Of a stretch of 64,000 nucleotides of DNA, positions 55,642 to 62,936 are shown piece by piece. The position numbers and the translations under genes are program-made. This DNA comes from Hyphomicrobiales bacterium (GTDB lineage: Bacteria > Pseudomonadota > Alphaproteobacteria > Rhizobiales > Methyloligellaceae). The stretch covers positions 1 to 64,000 of the forward strand of contig JANQLP010000016.1 of assembly GCA_028280515.1 (NCBI GenBank). Reading direction: 5' to 3'. Each line of letters opens with the position of its first letter. Position 1 is the first letter of the stretch. The notes beneath the pieces are model-generated. The model saw only the letters and a program-made list of their open reading frames with translations, was not told where the DNA came from and did no database searches.

Positions 55642-56115
55642 ATGAAGACTCCCATGCGTGAAAAAATCAATGAGGCGCTCAAGGCGGCGGTAAAGCTGCA
55701 AGACAAGCGCCGCATGTCGACCCTGCGGTTGATCAATGCCGCTATCAAGGATCGCGATATTGCCGCGCGTTCGAACGACAAGAAGTGCGTGTCCGACGCT
55801 GAGGTCATGGAGATCCTGGCGAAGATGGTCAAGCAGCGAAACGAGTCCATCAAGACCTACACCGAAGGCGGCCGTCCGGAGCTGGCGCAGCAGGAACAGG
55901 AAGAGATCGAGATCATCCAGTCTTTCATGCCGAAGCAGCTGAGCGAGGACGAAATCAAGACGGCGGTTCTGGGCATCATGGACGAGGTCGGGTGCGAAGG
56001 GCTCAAGGACATGGGCAAGACCATGGGTACGCTCAAAGAGCGTTTCGCCGGGCAGATGGACTTCTCCAAGGCCAGCCAGATCGTAAAGGCGGAAATCCAG
56101 CAGCGCTGCGGCTAG
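55642..56115 (+). CDS. GatB/YqeY domain-containing protein
   Basis: The 157-aa protein matches the YqeY family: MREKINEALKAAVKLQDKRR, STLRLINAAIKDRDIAAR, and PELAQQEQEEIEIIQSFMPK; it shares its fold with the tail of the GatB tRNA amidotransferase subunit. Role in translation is suspected but unproven. ATG at 55654 is the conventional start; 55642 is an alternative. It lies opposite carA and is convergent with the XRE gene 8 nt away. Confidence 0.9.
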   Translation: MKTPMREKINEALKAAVKLQDKRRMSTLRLINAAIKDRDIAARSNDKKCVSDAEVMEILAKMVKQRNESIKTYTEGGRPELAQQEQEEIEIIQSFMPKQLSEDEIKTAVLGIMDEVGCEGLKDMGKTMGTLKERFAGQMDFSKASQIVKAEIQQRCG

Positions 56116-56123
56116 AGCCTTTT

Positions 56124-56351
56124 CTATTCTGACCTACCGCCCGGTTCGTCGGGACGGTACTCGAGGATGTCGCCCGGCTGGCAGTCGAGAACGCGGCAGA
56201 TACTCTCCAGTGTCTCGAACCGGACACCCTTCACTTTTCCGGATTTCAGGAGCGACACGTTCTGCTCCGTGATACCGATCCGTTCCGAGAGTTCGCGTGA
56301 GCGCATCTTGCGCTTTGCGAGCATCACATCGAGGGTGACCACAATCGGCAT
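56124..56351 (-). CDS. XRE family (YozG-like) transcriptional regulator
   Basis: The 75-aa single-domain HTH protein has LDVMLAKRKMRSRELSERIG and ITEQNVSLLKSGKVKGVRFE, then TLESICRVLDCQPGDILEYR. This short Cro/C1-like type is usually encoded beside a DUF2975 membrane protein, as here, 5 nt downstream of it. It may bind the dyad upstream of that gene. Confidence 0.9.
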   Translation of the reverse strand: MPIVVTLDVMLAKRKMRSRELSERIGITEQNVSLLKSGKVKGVRFETLESICRVLDCQPGDILEYRPDEPGGRSE

Positions 56352-56356
56352 GCGCG

Positions 56357-56923
56357 TCAGACGATCTCCCGGTTCTCTTTCGCGATGCGCACGGCTTCGG
56401 CCATGACCAGCGCGATGGCGAGCAACAGTCCGCCGAGGGCCGCCACCAGATAATCGTTGAAGGAGAATTGCAGCACCAGATGTCTGCGCCCCGGTGCCGC
56501 GCCGGCCGTCAACAGTATGCTCAGCGCGGCCTGGACGACGGGGCTCATGAGGACGGCGGCGATGATCGCAAGTGCGATCCGGCGCAACCGGCGGCTGGCA
56601 TCGGATGTGAAGATTTCGCCCTTCCTGTATCCGGTGAACAGGAGAAACGCCTGATACAGGGCGAAGAAGATCACCATCAGCGGCAGCGAGGAGATGAGAA
56701 ACCCGAGCGCTCGGGTCGGCCCGTCGAGCGAGACGTCCGCGAGCGGGATCTGGAGCCTGGAGACCACGAGTTCTTCCACGATCAACGGCGACATCCAGAT
56801 CCATGCGAGGCCCAGCTCGGCAAACACCGCGCCAACCACCACGACAATCTGCATGATGAGCGAAAGGCGGCGGATGCGCCGCATGGAGTCAGACCGGACC
56901 GCATTCTGCTCTGACATTGCCAA
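56357..56923 (-). CDS. DUF2975 membrane protein
   Basis: The 188-aa protein has four membrane helices (starting IMQIVVVVGAVFAELGLAWI) and matches DUF2975, found almost always with a small XRE regulator. A role in sensing or transport is suspected but not known. ATG at 56923; a second ATG two codons in is possible. Confidence 0.85.
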   Translation of the reverse strand: MAMSEQNAVRSDSMRRIRRLSLIMQIVVVVGAVFAELGLAWIWMSPLIVEELVVSRLQIPLADVSLDGPTRALGFLISSLPLMVIFFALYQAFLLFTGYRKGEIFTSDASRRLRRIALAIIAAVLMSPVVQAALSILLTAGAAPGRRHLVLQFSFNDYLVAALGGLLLAIALVMAEAVRIAKENREIV

Positions 56924-56951
56924 TCACTCCAGACATGTTACACAATGATAA

Positions 56952-56970
56952 TTTATCGTTTAACAATAAA
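56952..56970. promoter_or_regulatory. AT-rich dyad upstream of the DUF2975/XRE pair
   Basis: TTTATCGTT-T-AACAATAAA is a 19-bp dyad with a single mismatched pair, 29 nt from the DUF2975 start in an AT-rich patch. A further TTTA/TAAA half follows (AACAATAAC). It is a likely operator for the XRE protein. Confidence 0.5.
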
Positions 56971-57069
56971 CAATAACTGTGTCAATTGATCTGTCGACCG
57001 GGACCCGATGTGCCTTCACGAAGCGCCCGACGGCCAGAGCCGAATAGGGTGAAGCGGCACTCGTGACCG

Positions 57070-57747
57070 TTAGAACCCATCGAACGTCGCGAAGCCGGAC
57101 ACGGGCTCGCGCTCGGTCACAAGCGCGTTCTCGGGCGCGGAATCGTCGATATACCCAAGCGCCATGCCGCACACGATTTCCTCGGTATCGGGGATATCGA
57201 GGACATCGATCACGACACGATGGAACTTGACCCAGGCGGCCTGGGGACAGCTGTGAAGCCCCTGTCCGCGCGCGGCGATCATTACATTCTGAACGAACAT
57301 GCCGAAGTCGAGCCAGCTGCCCTGTTCGAGGGCCTTGTCGACGGTGAAGATGAGACCGACGGGCGCATCGAAGAACAGATAATTGCGCCCGTGCTGCCGG
57401 TGCGTCTTCTCACGATCGCCTTTCTTGATCCCCAGCAGACCGTAGAGATCCCAACCGACCTTCCGGCGGCGCGAAATGTAAGGCTCGGGGATCGTCGCCG
57501 GGTAATAGGTGTAGGAATAGGTGTGGGCGTCCGGTTCGGTCATGTGGGCATGCAGTGCCGCCTGGCACAGGCGATTCTTCGCATCGCCCGAAAGCACCCG
57601 CACTTTCCAGGGTTGCGTGTTGGTGCCGCTTGGCGCCCGGCTTGCCACGGCAAGGATATGTTCGACCGTCTCGCGCGGAACCGGTGTCGGCAGAAACGCC
57701 CTGACGGAGCGGCGGCTTGTGATTGCGTCGTCGACGGGATTCGTCAT
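57070..57747 (-). CDS. Nitroreductase family protein
   Basis: The 225-aa flavoprotein has the nitroreductase start DAITSRRSVRAFLPTPVPRE, FMN-binding ASRAPSGTNTQPWKVRVL, and GLHSCPQAAWVKFH with GMALGYID at the C-terminus. Members reduce nitroaromatics, quinones or flavins with NAD(P)H. It stands alone. Substrate not predicted. Confidence 0.9.
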   Translation of the reverse strand: MTNPVDDAITSRRSVRAFLPTPVPRETVEHILAVASRAPSGTNTQPWKVRVLSGDAKNRLCQAALHAHMTEPDAHTYSYTYYPATIPEPYISRRRKVGWDLYGLLGIKKGDREKTHRQHGRNYLFFDAPVGLIFTVDKALEQGSWLDFGMFVQNVMIAARGQGLHSCPQAAWVKFHRVVIDVLDIPDTEEIVCGMALGYIDDSAPENALVTEREPVSGFATFDGF

Positions 57748-58127
57748 CGATCGGTCCTCTTTCTTGTTCTGGTTTGTTGGAGGAGATGGCTTGCGGTGTC
57801 TGCCATCCTACTTCTTGAAGGCGATGTTCCGGAACCGGGGTGAGCTGATCAGTTAACTATCGGAATGGCCGATGCCGTCGGCGACGTGGCTCGGTCCGCG
57901 GCCGTCAGACCCGTGTTCGACAGGCACAAACGCAAGAGGGCGAAAAGCAGGTGTGCGAGGCGTCTCATGGTTCGGTTTTGTTCGAGTGCTCAGCTCTTTG
58001 TGTCCGACGAATTCCGCTTCCGACAAGCGTTTTAGGGTATTGTTTGGTTAACCGCATGTGACTTTTCACATTTGCATACGAAAATGTGATCCCTATATCT
58101 CGAGTCTCGTATCGTGGGAGTGAGTCG
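57748..58127. other. Intergenic region with TGTGA dyads
   Basis: This gap between divergent genes carries promoter-like AT-rich text near its right end and the dyads at 58054-58089. A 39-codon minus-strand frame at 57849-57968 with a signal-like start lacks a ribosome site and is not called. Confidence 0.4.
58054..58089. promoter_or_regulatory. Overlapping TGTGA/TCACA palindromes
   Basis: ATGTGA-CTTT-TCACAT (58056-58071) overlaps TCACATTT-N8-AAATGTGA (58066-58089). Both are perfect dyads that share the middle half-site, giving three TGTGA half-sites in alternating orientation. They end 38 nt before the Tyr-rich protein start and could bind a CRP/FNR-like regulator or fold in the mRNA leader. 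Confidence 0.55.
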
Positions 58128-58472
58128 ATGAAAATCCGGTCTTTGTCACTTGTTGCCGCCGCCGGTGCATTCGCGCTGATGGCCTTTTCTTCCCCCACGC
58201 CTTCGGAAGCCGGTCATGTATCCTTCGGGTACTGGGGACCCAACGTTGGCATTTATGTCGGGCCGCGCCCGTATTACCGCGGCTACTACCCGTATTACCG
58301 CCCTTACTATAGGCCTTATTATTATCGTCCGTACTATCGGCCGTATCGCTATTACCGCGGTCCGGTGTATGGAGGCGGCCGCTGCGTCAGATGGGCGTCG
58401 CGGTGTGCGGCGAGATGGGGGGCTGGCGGCCCGAACTTCCGTGGCTGCATGCGCTACCATCGCTGCTACTGA
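58128..58472 (+). CDS. Secreted Tyr/Arg/Pro-rich repeat protein
   Basis: The 114-aa protein has a Sec signal peptide (SLVAAAGAFALMAFSS). Residues about 55-85 are made of short YYRPYYRPYYYRPYYRPY-like repeats, and the C-terminus holds four Cys (GGGRCVRWASRCAARWG and GCMRYHRCY). Similar short YxR-rich exported proteins occur across Rhizobiales without a known role; cell-surface or cation-binding use is possible. The ATG (MKIRSLS) follows GTGGGAGTGAG; an in-frame ATG at 58086 overlaps the palindromes. Confidence 0.75.
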   Translation: MKIRSLSLVAAAGAFALMAFSSPTPSEAGHVSFGYWGPNVGIYVGPRPYYRGYYPYYRPYYRPYYYRPYYRPYRYYRGPVYGGGRCVRWASRCAARWGAGGPNFRGCMRYHRCY

Positions 58473-58497
58473 TCGTTGCCGAATCCCGTCGCACGCC

Positions 58498-58637
58498 TAG
58501 AGCAAAATCCGATTAGGTTGACTGACCCTGTTTCAACCTAATCGGATAAATTTGCTCTATATCTTAAAGTGTTAGAGCATCTTTATGCGTTCGGATTTCG
58601 CGACGAAACGCGTCAATCTGAACGCATGATGCTCTAG
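58498..58637. repeat. Dispersed two-hairpin repeat, copy 4 (full)
   Basis: This 140-bp copy differs from copy 3 at only a few bases, several of which keep hairpin A paired (TAATCGGATAAATT replaces TGATCGGACAAATT). It lies between the convergent Tyr-rich protein and ArsC-like genes. Its right end contains the stop codon of the ArsC-like gene. Confidence 0.9.
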
Positions 58638-58981
58638 ACTATTTCCAACACGTTCTCCGGCGGACGCCCGAGTGCGGCCTTGTCGCCTTTTATGACGATC
58701 GGACGCTCGATCAGAATCGGATTTCCGACCATCGCCGTGATCAAGGCCGTGTCGGACAGGTTGTCGTCCGCCAGTTCGAGTTCCTTGTAAACCTTTTCGC
58801 CCCGGCGAATAACATCGCGTGGCCCGAGGTTGAGCTTGCTCAGAATGCTCTCGAACTCCGCGGCGCTGGGCGGGGTCTCAAGATAGTCGACGATCTCAGG
58901 CTCGATGCCCTTGTCACGCAGCAGGTTGAGCGTCGCGCGCGACTTCGAGCATCGCGGATTATGGAGAATTTTGACTGTCAT
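58634..58981 (-). CDS. arsC: ArsC family arsenate reductase (glutaredoxin-type)
   Basis: The 115-aa protein matches the ArsC thioredoxin-like family: active-site HNPRCSKSRATLNLLRDKG (Cys), then EIVDYLETPPSAAEF, and the Arg of LIERPIVIKGDKAALGRPPE. It may reduce arsenate with glutathione, or be a YfgD-type relative without that activity; no ars operon is nearby, which favours caution. It precedes nothing on its strand; its stop lies inside repeat copy 4. Confidence 0.8.
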   Translation of the reverse strand: MTVKILHNPRCSKSRATLNLLRDKGIEPEIVDYLETPPSAAEFESILSKLNLGPRDVIRRGEKVYKELELADDNLSDTALITAMVGNPILIERPIVIKGDKAALGRPPENVLEIV

Positions 58982-59000
58982 TTCGATTTCTCGCTCGGTT

Positions 59001-60101
59001 TCAACCCGATCCTTTCTCAGACCATTCAGGCGCCTTCGAACCGATCAGGTCCTTGACTGACTGCGCTCCCGCACGCTCGATTCCGGCCAAAAACGCCGAC
59101 TTGATCCGGCCGATCAGCCCCGGCCCCGCATAGACGAGACCGGTATAAATCTGGATGAGCGAGGCGCCGGCTTCGATCTTGCCAAGAGCGGTTGCGCCCG
59201 ACGTGATTCCACCGACCCCAATGAGCGGGATCGCTCCTCGCGTGTGCACATACACCTTTGCCAGCAGTCGTGTCGAGCGTTCATAGAGGGGCGCACCGGA
59301 CAGACCACCCTGTTCCGAAGCGTATGCTGTCGATGTCAGGTTGCGGCGATCGAGGGTGGTGTTGGACACAATGATGCCGTCGACGCCATGCCTCGCCAGC
59401 ATGTCACAGATGGGTGCGACCTCGTCGTCGGCAATATCCGGCGACAGTTTCACCGTGACCGGACAGGTGTCTGCGCCTGCCTTTTGCAAGGCGTCGCGTT
59501 TCTCCATGAGCTTGCCGAGAAGCCGGTCGAGTTCCTCTTCCATGTGAAAATCACGCAAGCCCGGCGTGTTCGGCGATGAGATATTGACGGTCAGATAGTC
59601 GGCAACCGGCGCAAACGCCTCAAGCCCGGCAACAAAGTCCGCGTCACGGTCAGCGCTGTCCTTGTTGGCGCCGATATTGACCCCTACGACGCCCCGGTGC
59701 GTGATGCTCTGAAGGCGTTTCAGGCGCGGCATGACAGCGGCGTGCCCCTCGCTGTTGAACCCGAGGCGGTTGATCATGCCGTTGTCACCGGGCAGGCGGA
59801 AAACGCGTGGCCGGGGATTTCCCCGTTGCGGGCGCGGCGTCACGGTTCCGATTTCGGCAAACCCGAAGCCCGAGCTCAGGATTTCCATCGGCACCCTGGC
59901 GTCCTTGTCGAAACCGGCGGCAATCCCGATGGGATTCGGAAACGCCAGCCCCCAGATTGTCTGCGCCAGCCGCGGATCATCTGCCCCGCTCTGCCGTGGA
60001 TAGAGGCCAGATTCCAGGGCACGCAGCGTGAGTTCATGGGCCTTCTCCGGGTCGAGGGTGCGCAGGAACGGGAGCGCGAAGTCGGCCAGTGCAGGTATCA
60101 T
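59001..60101 (-). CDS. pyrD: Dihydroorotate dehydrogenase (quinone), class 2
   Basis: The 366-aa enzyme has the class-2 N-terminal extension (LADFALPFLRTLDPEKAHEL), then FPNPIGIAAGFDKDARVP, TVNISSPNTPGLRDF (active-site Ser/Asn) and LIGVGGITSGATALGKIEAG. It is membrane-associated and passes electrons to ubiquinone in pyrimidine synthesis. Its ATG overlaps the stop of DUF952 by four bases. Confidence 0.95.
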   Translation of the reverse strand: MIPALADFALPFLRTLDPEKAHELTLRALESGLYPRQSGADDPRLAQTIWGLAFPNPIGIAAGFDKDARVPMEILSSGFGFAEIGTVTPRPQRGNPRPRVFRLPGDNGMINRLGFNSEGHAAVMPRLKRLQSITHRGVVGVNIGANKDSADRDADFVAGLEAFAPVADYLTVNISSPNTPGLRDFHMEEELDRLLGKLMEKRDALQKAGADTCPVTVKLSPDIADDEVAPICDMLARHGVDGIIVSNTTLDRRNLTSTAYASEQGGLSGAPLYERSTRLLAKVYVHTRGAIPLIGVGGITSGATALGKIEAGASLIQIYTGLVYAGPGLIGRIKSAFLAGIERAGAQSVKDLIGSKAPEWSEKGSG

Positions 60102-60448
60102 TCCACCACACCTTGCGGAAAGATGTGCACCCCATCACGTCCGAGCGGGAGCGGGGTTACGGCGTGGACCATCCGCGTATCGAGCGGTCCATAGAGGTGC
60201 GGAAAGAGGTCTCCGCCGCGCGACGCCTCCCACCTGAGCGCCTCACCGAGCCGATGCGCATCGACCGCGACCAGAACGAGATCGTCCTGACCGGCGAAGT
60301 GCTTCGCCGCGGTTTCGGCAACCTGATGCGCCGCGGACAGGTGGATGAAACCATCTTCCGCATCGATCGGCGCACCGTGGTAGACGCCAGCCCGGTCTGC
60401 CTGCTCCCAGGCCGCGCGCCGGCAGATTTTGTAGATAATCTCGCTCAT
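60098..60448 (-). CDS. DUF952 domain-containing protein
   Basis: The 116-aa protein matches DUF952 (IYKICRRAAWEQADRAGVYH, EDGFIHLSAAHQVAETAAKH, FPHLYGPL). The family resembles glutathione-S-transferase-associated or ADP-ribosyl-type small folds and has no proven function. It is coupled to pyrD by a four-base overlap, an arrangement seen in other Rhizobiales. Confidence 0.9.
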   Translation of the reverse strand: MSEIIYKICRRAAWEQADRAGVYHGAPIDAEDGFIHLSAAHQVAETAAKHFAGQDDLVLVAVDAHRLGEALRWEASRGGDLFPHLYGPLDTRMVHAVTPLPLGRDGVHIFPQGVVE

Positions 60449-60540
60449 GAGTCTCGAGTCGGCTCGCGCAGCCTAATGCCTTTTGCCGCCGGATTGAAGC
60501 ACGTGTGAAGCGGCTTCGCTCACGTGCCAGGCCGATGCAC

Positions 60541-60571
60541 AAAAAAACCGCCGGAGGGTCAACCCCGGCGG
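60541..60571 (-). terminator. Rho-independent terminator of cspA
   Basis: A stem of CCGCCGG / CCGGCGG with extra inner GG/CC pairs is followed on the minus strand by seven T. It lies about 30 nt after the cspA stop. Confidence 0.8.
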
Positions 60572-60600
60572 CTGCCAAAAACACACCTTTCAGGGGTGCG

Positions 60601-60816
60601 TTATTGCGCGAGCTGAATGTTGGTGGCCTGTTTGCCACGCCCACGCGGGTCATCTTCTATATCAAACGTGACCTTGTCACCCTCATCGATGCTCGGCACA
60701 CCCGAACGCTCAAGGGCAGTCACGTGGACGAATACGTCCTTGCTGCCGTCTTCAGGCGTGATGAAGCCGAAACCACGAGAATGATTAAAGAATTTTACGG
60801 TGCCATTGGTGGCCAT
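60601..60816 (-). CDS. cspA: Cold-shock domain protein
   Basis: The 71-aa protein is a single cold-shock domain with RNP1 ([13 protein letters not shown]) and RNP2 ([13 protein letters not shown]). Such proteins bind single-stranded RNA/DNA and act as RNA chaperones. The ATG follows AAAGGA. A long leader with paired elements precedes it. Confidence 0.95.
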   Translation of the reverse strand: MATNGTVKFFNHSRGFGFITPEDGSKDVFVHVTALERSGVPSIDEGDKVTFDIEDDPRGRGKQATNIQLAQ

Positions 60817-61006
60817 AGGGATATTCCTTTCCCGTCAGATTGCATTGGATAGGCACAAAACGAGCCCCCGGAGGCATGCGTCCTGCATTTTTACTCTCAG
60901 TTGTCGGGAAAGTGAGGCAGTCTCAAAGACAGTCATTTAACCAGATAGTTGAGAGGGCGCACCTATCCAAATCCTCAATGCGCCGATGAGGTCCATATGG
61001 GACCTC
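60817..61006 (-). promoter_or_regulatory. Possible long structured 5' leader of cspA
   Basis: TTGGATAGG (60845-60853) and CCTATCCAA (60962-60970) are perfect complements 108 bp apart, and GAGGTCC-ATATG-GGACCTC (60988-61006) is a local 7-bp hairpin. A long leader that folds differently in the cold is usual for cspA genes. The transcription start is not known. Confidence 0.45.
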
Positions 61007-61148
61007 GATTGCGAAAGTGCAAACAAAAAAATGTAGCCATTTTGTATTAGTAAAACGAGGTAAACGAGCGATGATGGGTATCATCCGGCCCTGGCGCGCC
61101 TCCGTCTTGTGAACAGGCGCGCCATTTCGTGTGTTGCGAGAACTCGGC
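60817..61148. other. Gene-free stretch upstream of cspA
   Basis: About 330 nt without a gene. It holds the leader elements described above and an AT-rich patch near 61020-61065 that could contain the cspA promoter. Confidence 0.5.
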
Positions 61149-61574
61149 TTAGCCGCCTTTTGCGAGACTCTTGGCCTGCTTGACCCAGCCTTCGCGCTGA
61201 ATCCGCCCCTTGAAGTTCAGCTTCTCGTCCACTTCCTTGATGTCGGCAGCCTTCCAGTCGGCAATCTGCTGGAAGCTGGTCACACCCAGCCCGTGCAGTT
61301 TCTTTTCAAGGGCCGGGCCGACGCCCGAGATCTGCTTCAGATCATCCTTCTTCGAAGGTGCTTTGGCCTTCGATGGCGCCGGTTTCTTCTTGGGCGCCGC
61401 CGGCGCCGCTTTGGCGGGTGCCGGCTTCGGTGTTGGCTTGGGTTCCGGTTTTGGCATTGCCTCGGGTGCCGGTTCCGGTTCGGCAGACCGGGGTTTGCGG
61501 CCGCTCGCCATATACCCGAAAATGACGCCAAGCAGCAGCATCACAATGGCGCCGATTATCAGTGTTGAACTCAT
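61149..61574 (-). CDS. Membrane-anchored helix-hairpin-helix protein
   Basis: The 141-aa protein has one N-terminal membrane helix ([19 protein letters not shown]), a Pro/Lys/Ala-rich stalk ([19 protein letters not shown]) and a C-terminal HhH domain ([31 protein letters not shown]). The HhH resembles that in NuoE-linked and ribosomal-L21-linked small proteins of alphaproteobacteria. It could bind DNA, RNA or protein at the membrane; function unknown. ATG at 61574 fits the GGGAGA spacing; 61580 is an alternative. It lies 48 nt after the 26-aa frame. Confidence 0.8.
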   Translation of the reverse strand: MSSTLIIGAIVMLLLGVIFGYMASGRKPRSAEPEPAPEAMPKPEPKPTPKPAPAKAAPAAPKKKPAPSKAKAPSKKDDLKQISGVGPALEKKLHGLGVTSFQQIADWKAADIKEVDEKLNFKGRIQREGWVKQAKSLAKGG

Positions 61575-61622
61575 CTCCATCTCCCGCTCAATCCTTCAAC
61601 CGTCAGGTCCGTAGGGCACCGG

Positions 61623-61703
61623 TCACGAGGCGCCCAGCCTCAGTCCGATCAAAAATCCGATGATCAACGCGATGAACCACACCAAGATTTCTCCGCCCGT
61701 CAT
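61623..61703 (-). CDS. Micro-protein, 26 aa, single membrane helix
   Basis: This short frame encodes MTGGEILVWFIALIIGFLIG followed by LRLGAS, one hydrophobic helix with a Gly-rich face. A strong ribosome site (GAGGAGG) lies at optimum distance, which is rare by chance. It precedes the HhH protein by 48 nt on the same strand, so they may be co-expressed. Homologues are unknown to me. Confidence 0.6.
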   Translation of the reverse strand: MTGGEILVWFIALIIGFLIGLRLGAS

Positions 61704-61843
61704 GGCGACCTCCTCAAGCGCAATATTTTAAAGGCTGATGGATACGCGTTACCGGCGCGTCAAGCCGAGAGCACATTTACCATAGTGCGGCCGCATTCAC
61801 ACCCCTTGGCCGGCCATCTTCGGAAAACACCAACAAAAAAATG

Positions 61844-62179
61844 CTAAACGCCACGCCAAACGATCAGGGCGACGAGGCTCGCCGTGCCTGCAGCCACGCC
61901 GGGCATAACCCGCCAACGCATCAGCAGGAAAACCGAAACGCCGATGGCACACGCAAGGACGCGGTCGCCAAGCGGGACTTCGGCCAGTGCGGTCGACGGC
62001 AGCAGGATGGCGCGGACCATGAGGCCGCCAACAAGGGCTTGGGTGACGCACACGCACCAGTCGAACAGCGGTGTGTCGATTTCGATGCGGCCCGAGAGCA
62101 CGGCGCCCGCCGCACGCCAGAACGACGACGCGGCAAATCCGATGACGAGCAAGCCCCAAGGGGTTTCGAAAAAGCTCAC
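61844..62179 (-). CDS. azlD: Branched-chain amino acid transport protein AzlD
   Basis: The 111-aa protein has about four helices and matches AzlD (VTQALVGGLMVRAILLPSTA; RVLACAIGVSVFLLMRWRVM). It pairs with AzlC to export branched-chain amino acids or analogues. The start is the GTG of GTGA, overlapping the AzlC stop. The longer frame to 62545 is antisense text within azlC and is rejected. Confidence 0.8.
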   Translation of the reverse strand: MSFFETPWGLLVIGFAASSFWRAAGAVLSGRIEIDTPLFDWCVCVTQALVGGLMVRAILLPSTALAEVPLGDRVLACAIGVSVFLLMRWRVMPGVAAGTASLVALIVWRGV

Positions 62180-62913
62180 GTGCCCGAGCCTCCGAGGCGG
62201 TCGCGCATACGTGCGGCAAGGAAACCCAAAGTCCCGAATACAAATCCGCCGATGATCAAACCCAGTTCGCTGTGCCACTGCATGCAGACCGGCACGCCGA
62301 TGCCACCGAACACCAGCGCAAGACGGCTCGACAGTTTTGGCGACGTCGCCATCATCAATGTCACGAACAGCGGCGTAAGCAGAAGCAAAGAAAGGCCGAC
62401 GGCCGGAGGCAGGCCCAATGTCAGCGTAAACCCGATCCAAGCCCCGAAAAGCCCGGCAGCCAGAACCACAAGCGAGAAGCCCACATAGTACGGCAAGCGC
62501 TTGGCCGGTTCGAGCTGACGGCCAAAGACGGTGATCTGCACCCACGACATGGGCGAGAGAAGCTGGGCCAACAGGATCTGGTTCCAGCGGAAGCCCGGTT
62601 TTCGTCGGATCATCGGAATAGCCGACAGCGACATGGGCAGGTTTCGGAACCCGATCGCCAGCAGCGTGACCAGCACCAGAATCGGCGAACCTCCCGACGC
62701 GGTCAGTTCTGCGAACGCCATCAGAACCGGCATGGCCCAGATGGTCGCCACAGACACCAGCGTCAGAAGAAGATCGAGGCCCGCTTCCCGCGCCATGACG
62801 CCATAACCCGTCAGCGCCGCTATCGGACCAACAACGGGTACACCAATACTGTCGCGCAAACCGAGCAAAAAGCCCGAACGACCGCGGTCTTCACCGTCGG
62901 ATGGGTCAGCCAT
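62176..62913 (-). CDS. azlC: AzlC family branched-chain amino acid permease
   Basis: The 245-aa inner-membrane protein has about seven to eight helices and AzlC text (RDSIGVPVVGPIAALTGYGV then REAGLDLLLTLVSVATIW; GFRNLPMSLSAIPMIRR). With AzlD it forms the LIV-E type exporter. It lies 23 nt downstream of the tartrate-type dehydrogenase on the same strand, so co-transcription is possible. Confidence 0.85.
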   Translation of the reverse strand: MADPSDGEDRGRSGFLLGLRDSIGVPVVGPIAALTGYGVMAREAGLDLLLTLVSVATIWAMPVLMAFAELTASGGSPILVLVTLLAIGFRNLPMSLSAIPMIRRKPGFRWNQILLAQLLSPMSWVQITVFGRQLEPAKRLPYYVGFSLVVLAAGLFGAWIGFTLTLGLPPAVGLSLLLLTPLFVTLMMATSPKLSSRLALVFGGIGVPVCMQWHSELGLIIGGFVFGTLGFLAARMRDRLGGSGT

Positions 62914-62936
62914 CCGCCGGGTGTCCGCTGGTGGTG

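Noticed and set aside
57849-57968. 39-codon minus-strand frame with a signal-like start
   Set aside because: No ribosome binding site and no known family; chance in a gene-poor gap is more likely.
58270-58370. Short tandem repeats resembling a CRISPR or satellite
   Set aside because: They are the codons of the YYRPYY repeats within an open reading frame, with irregular spacing and no spacers.
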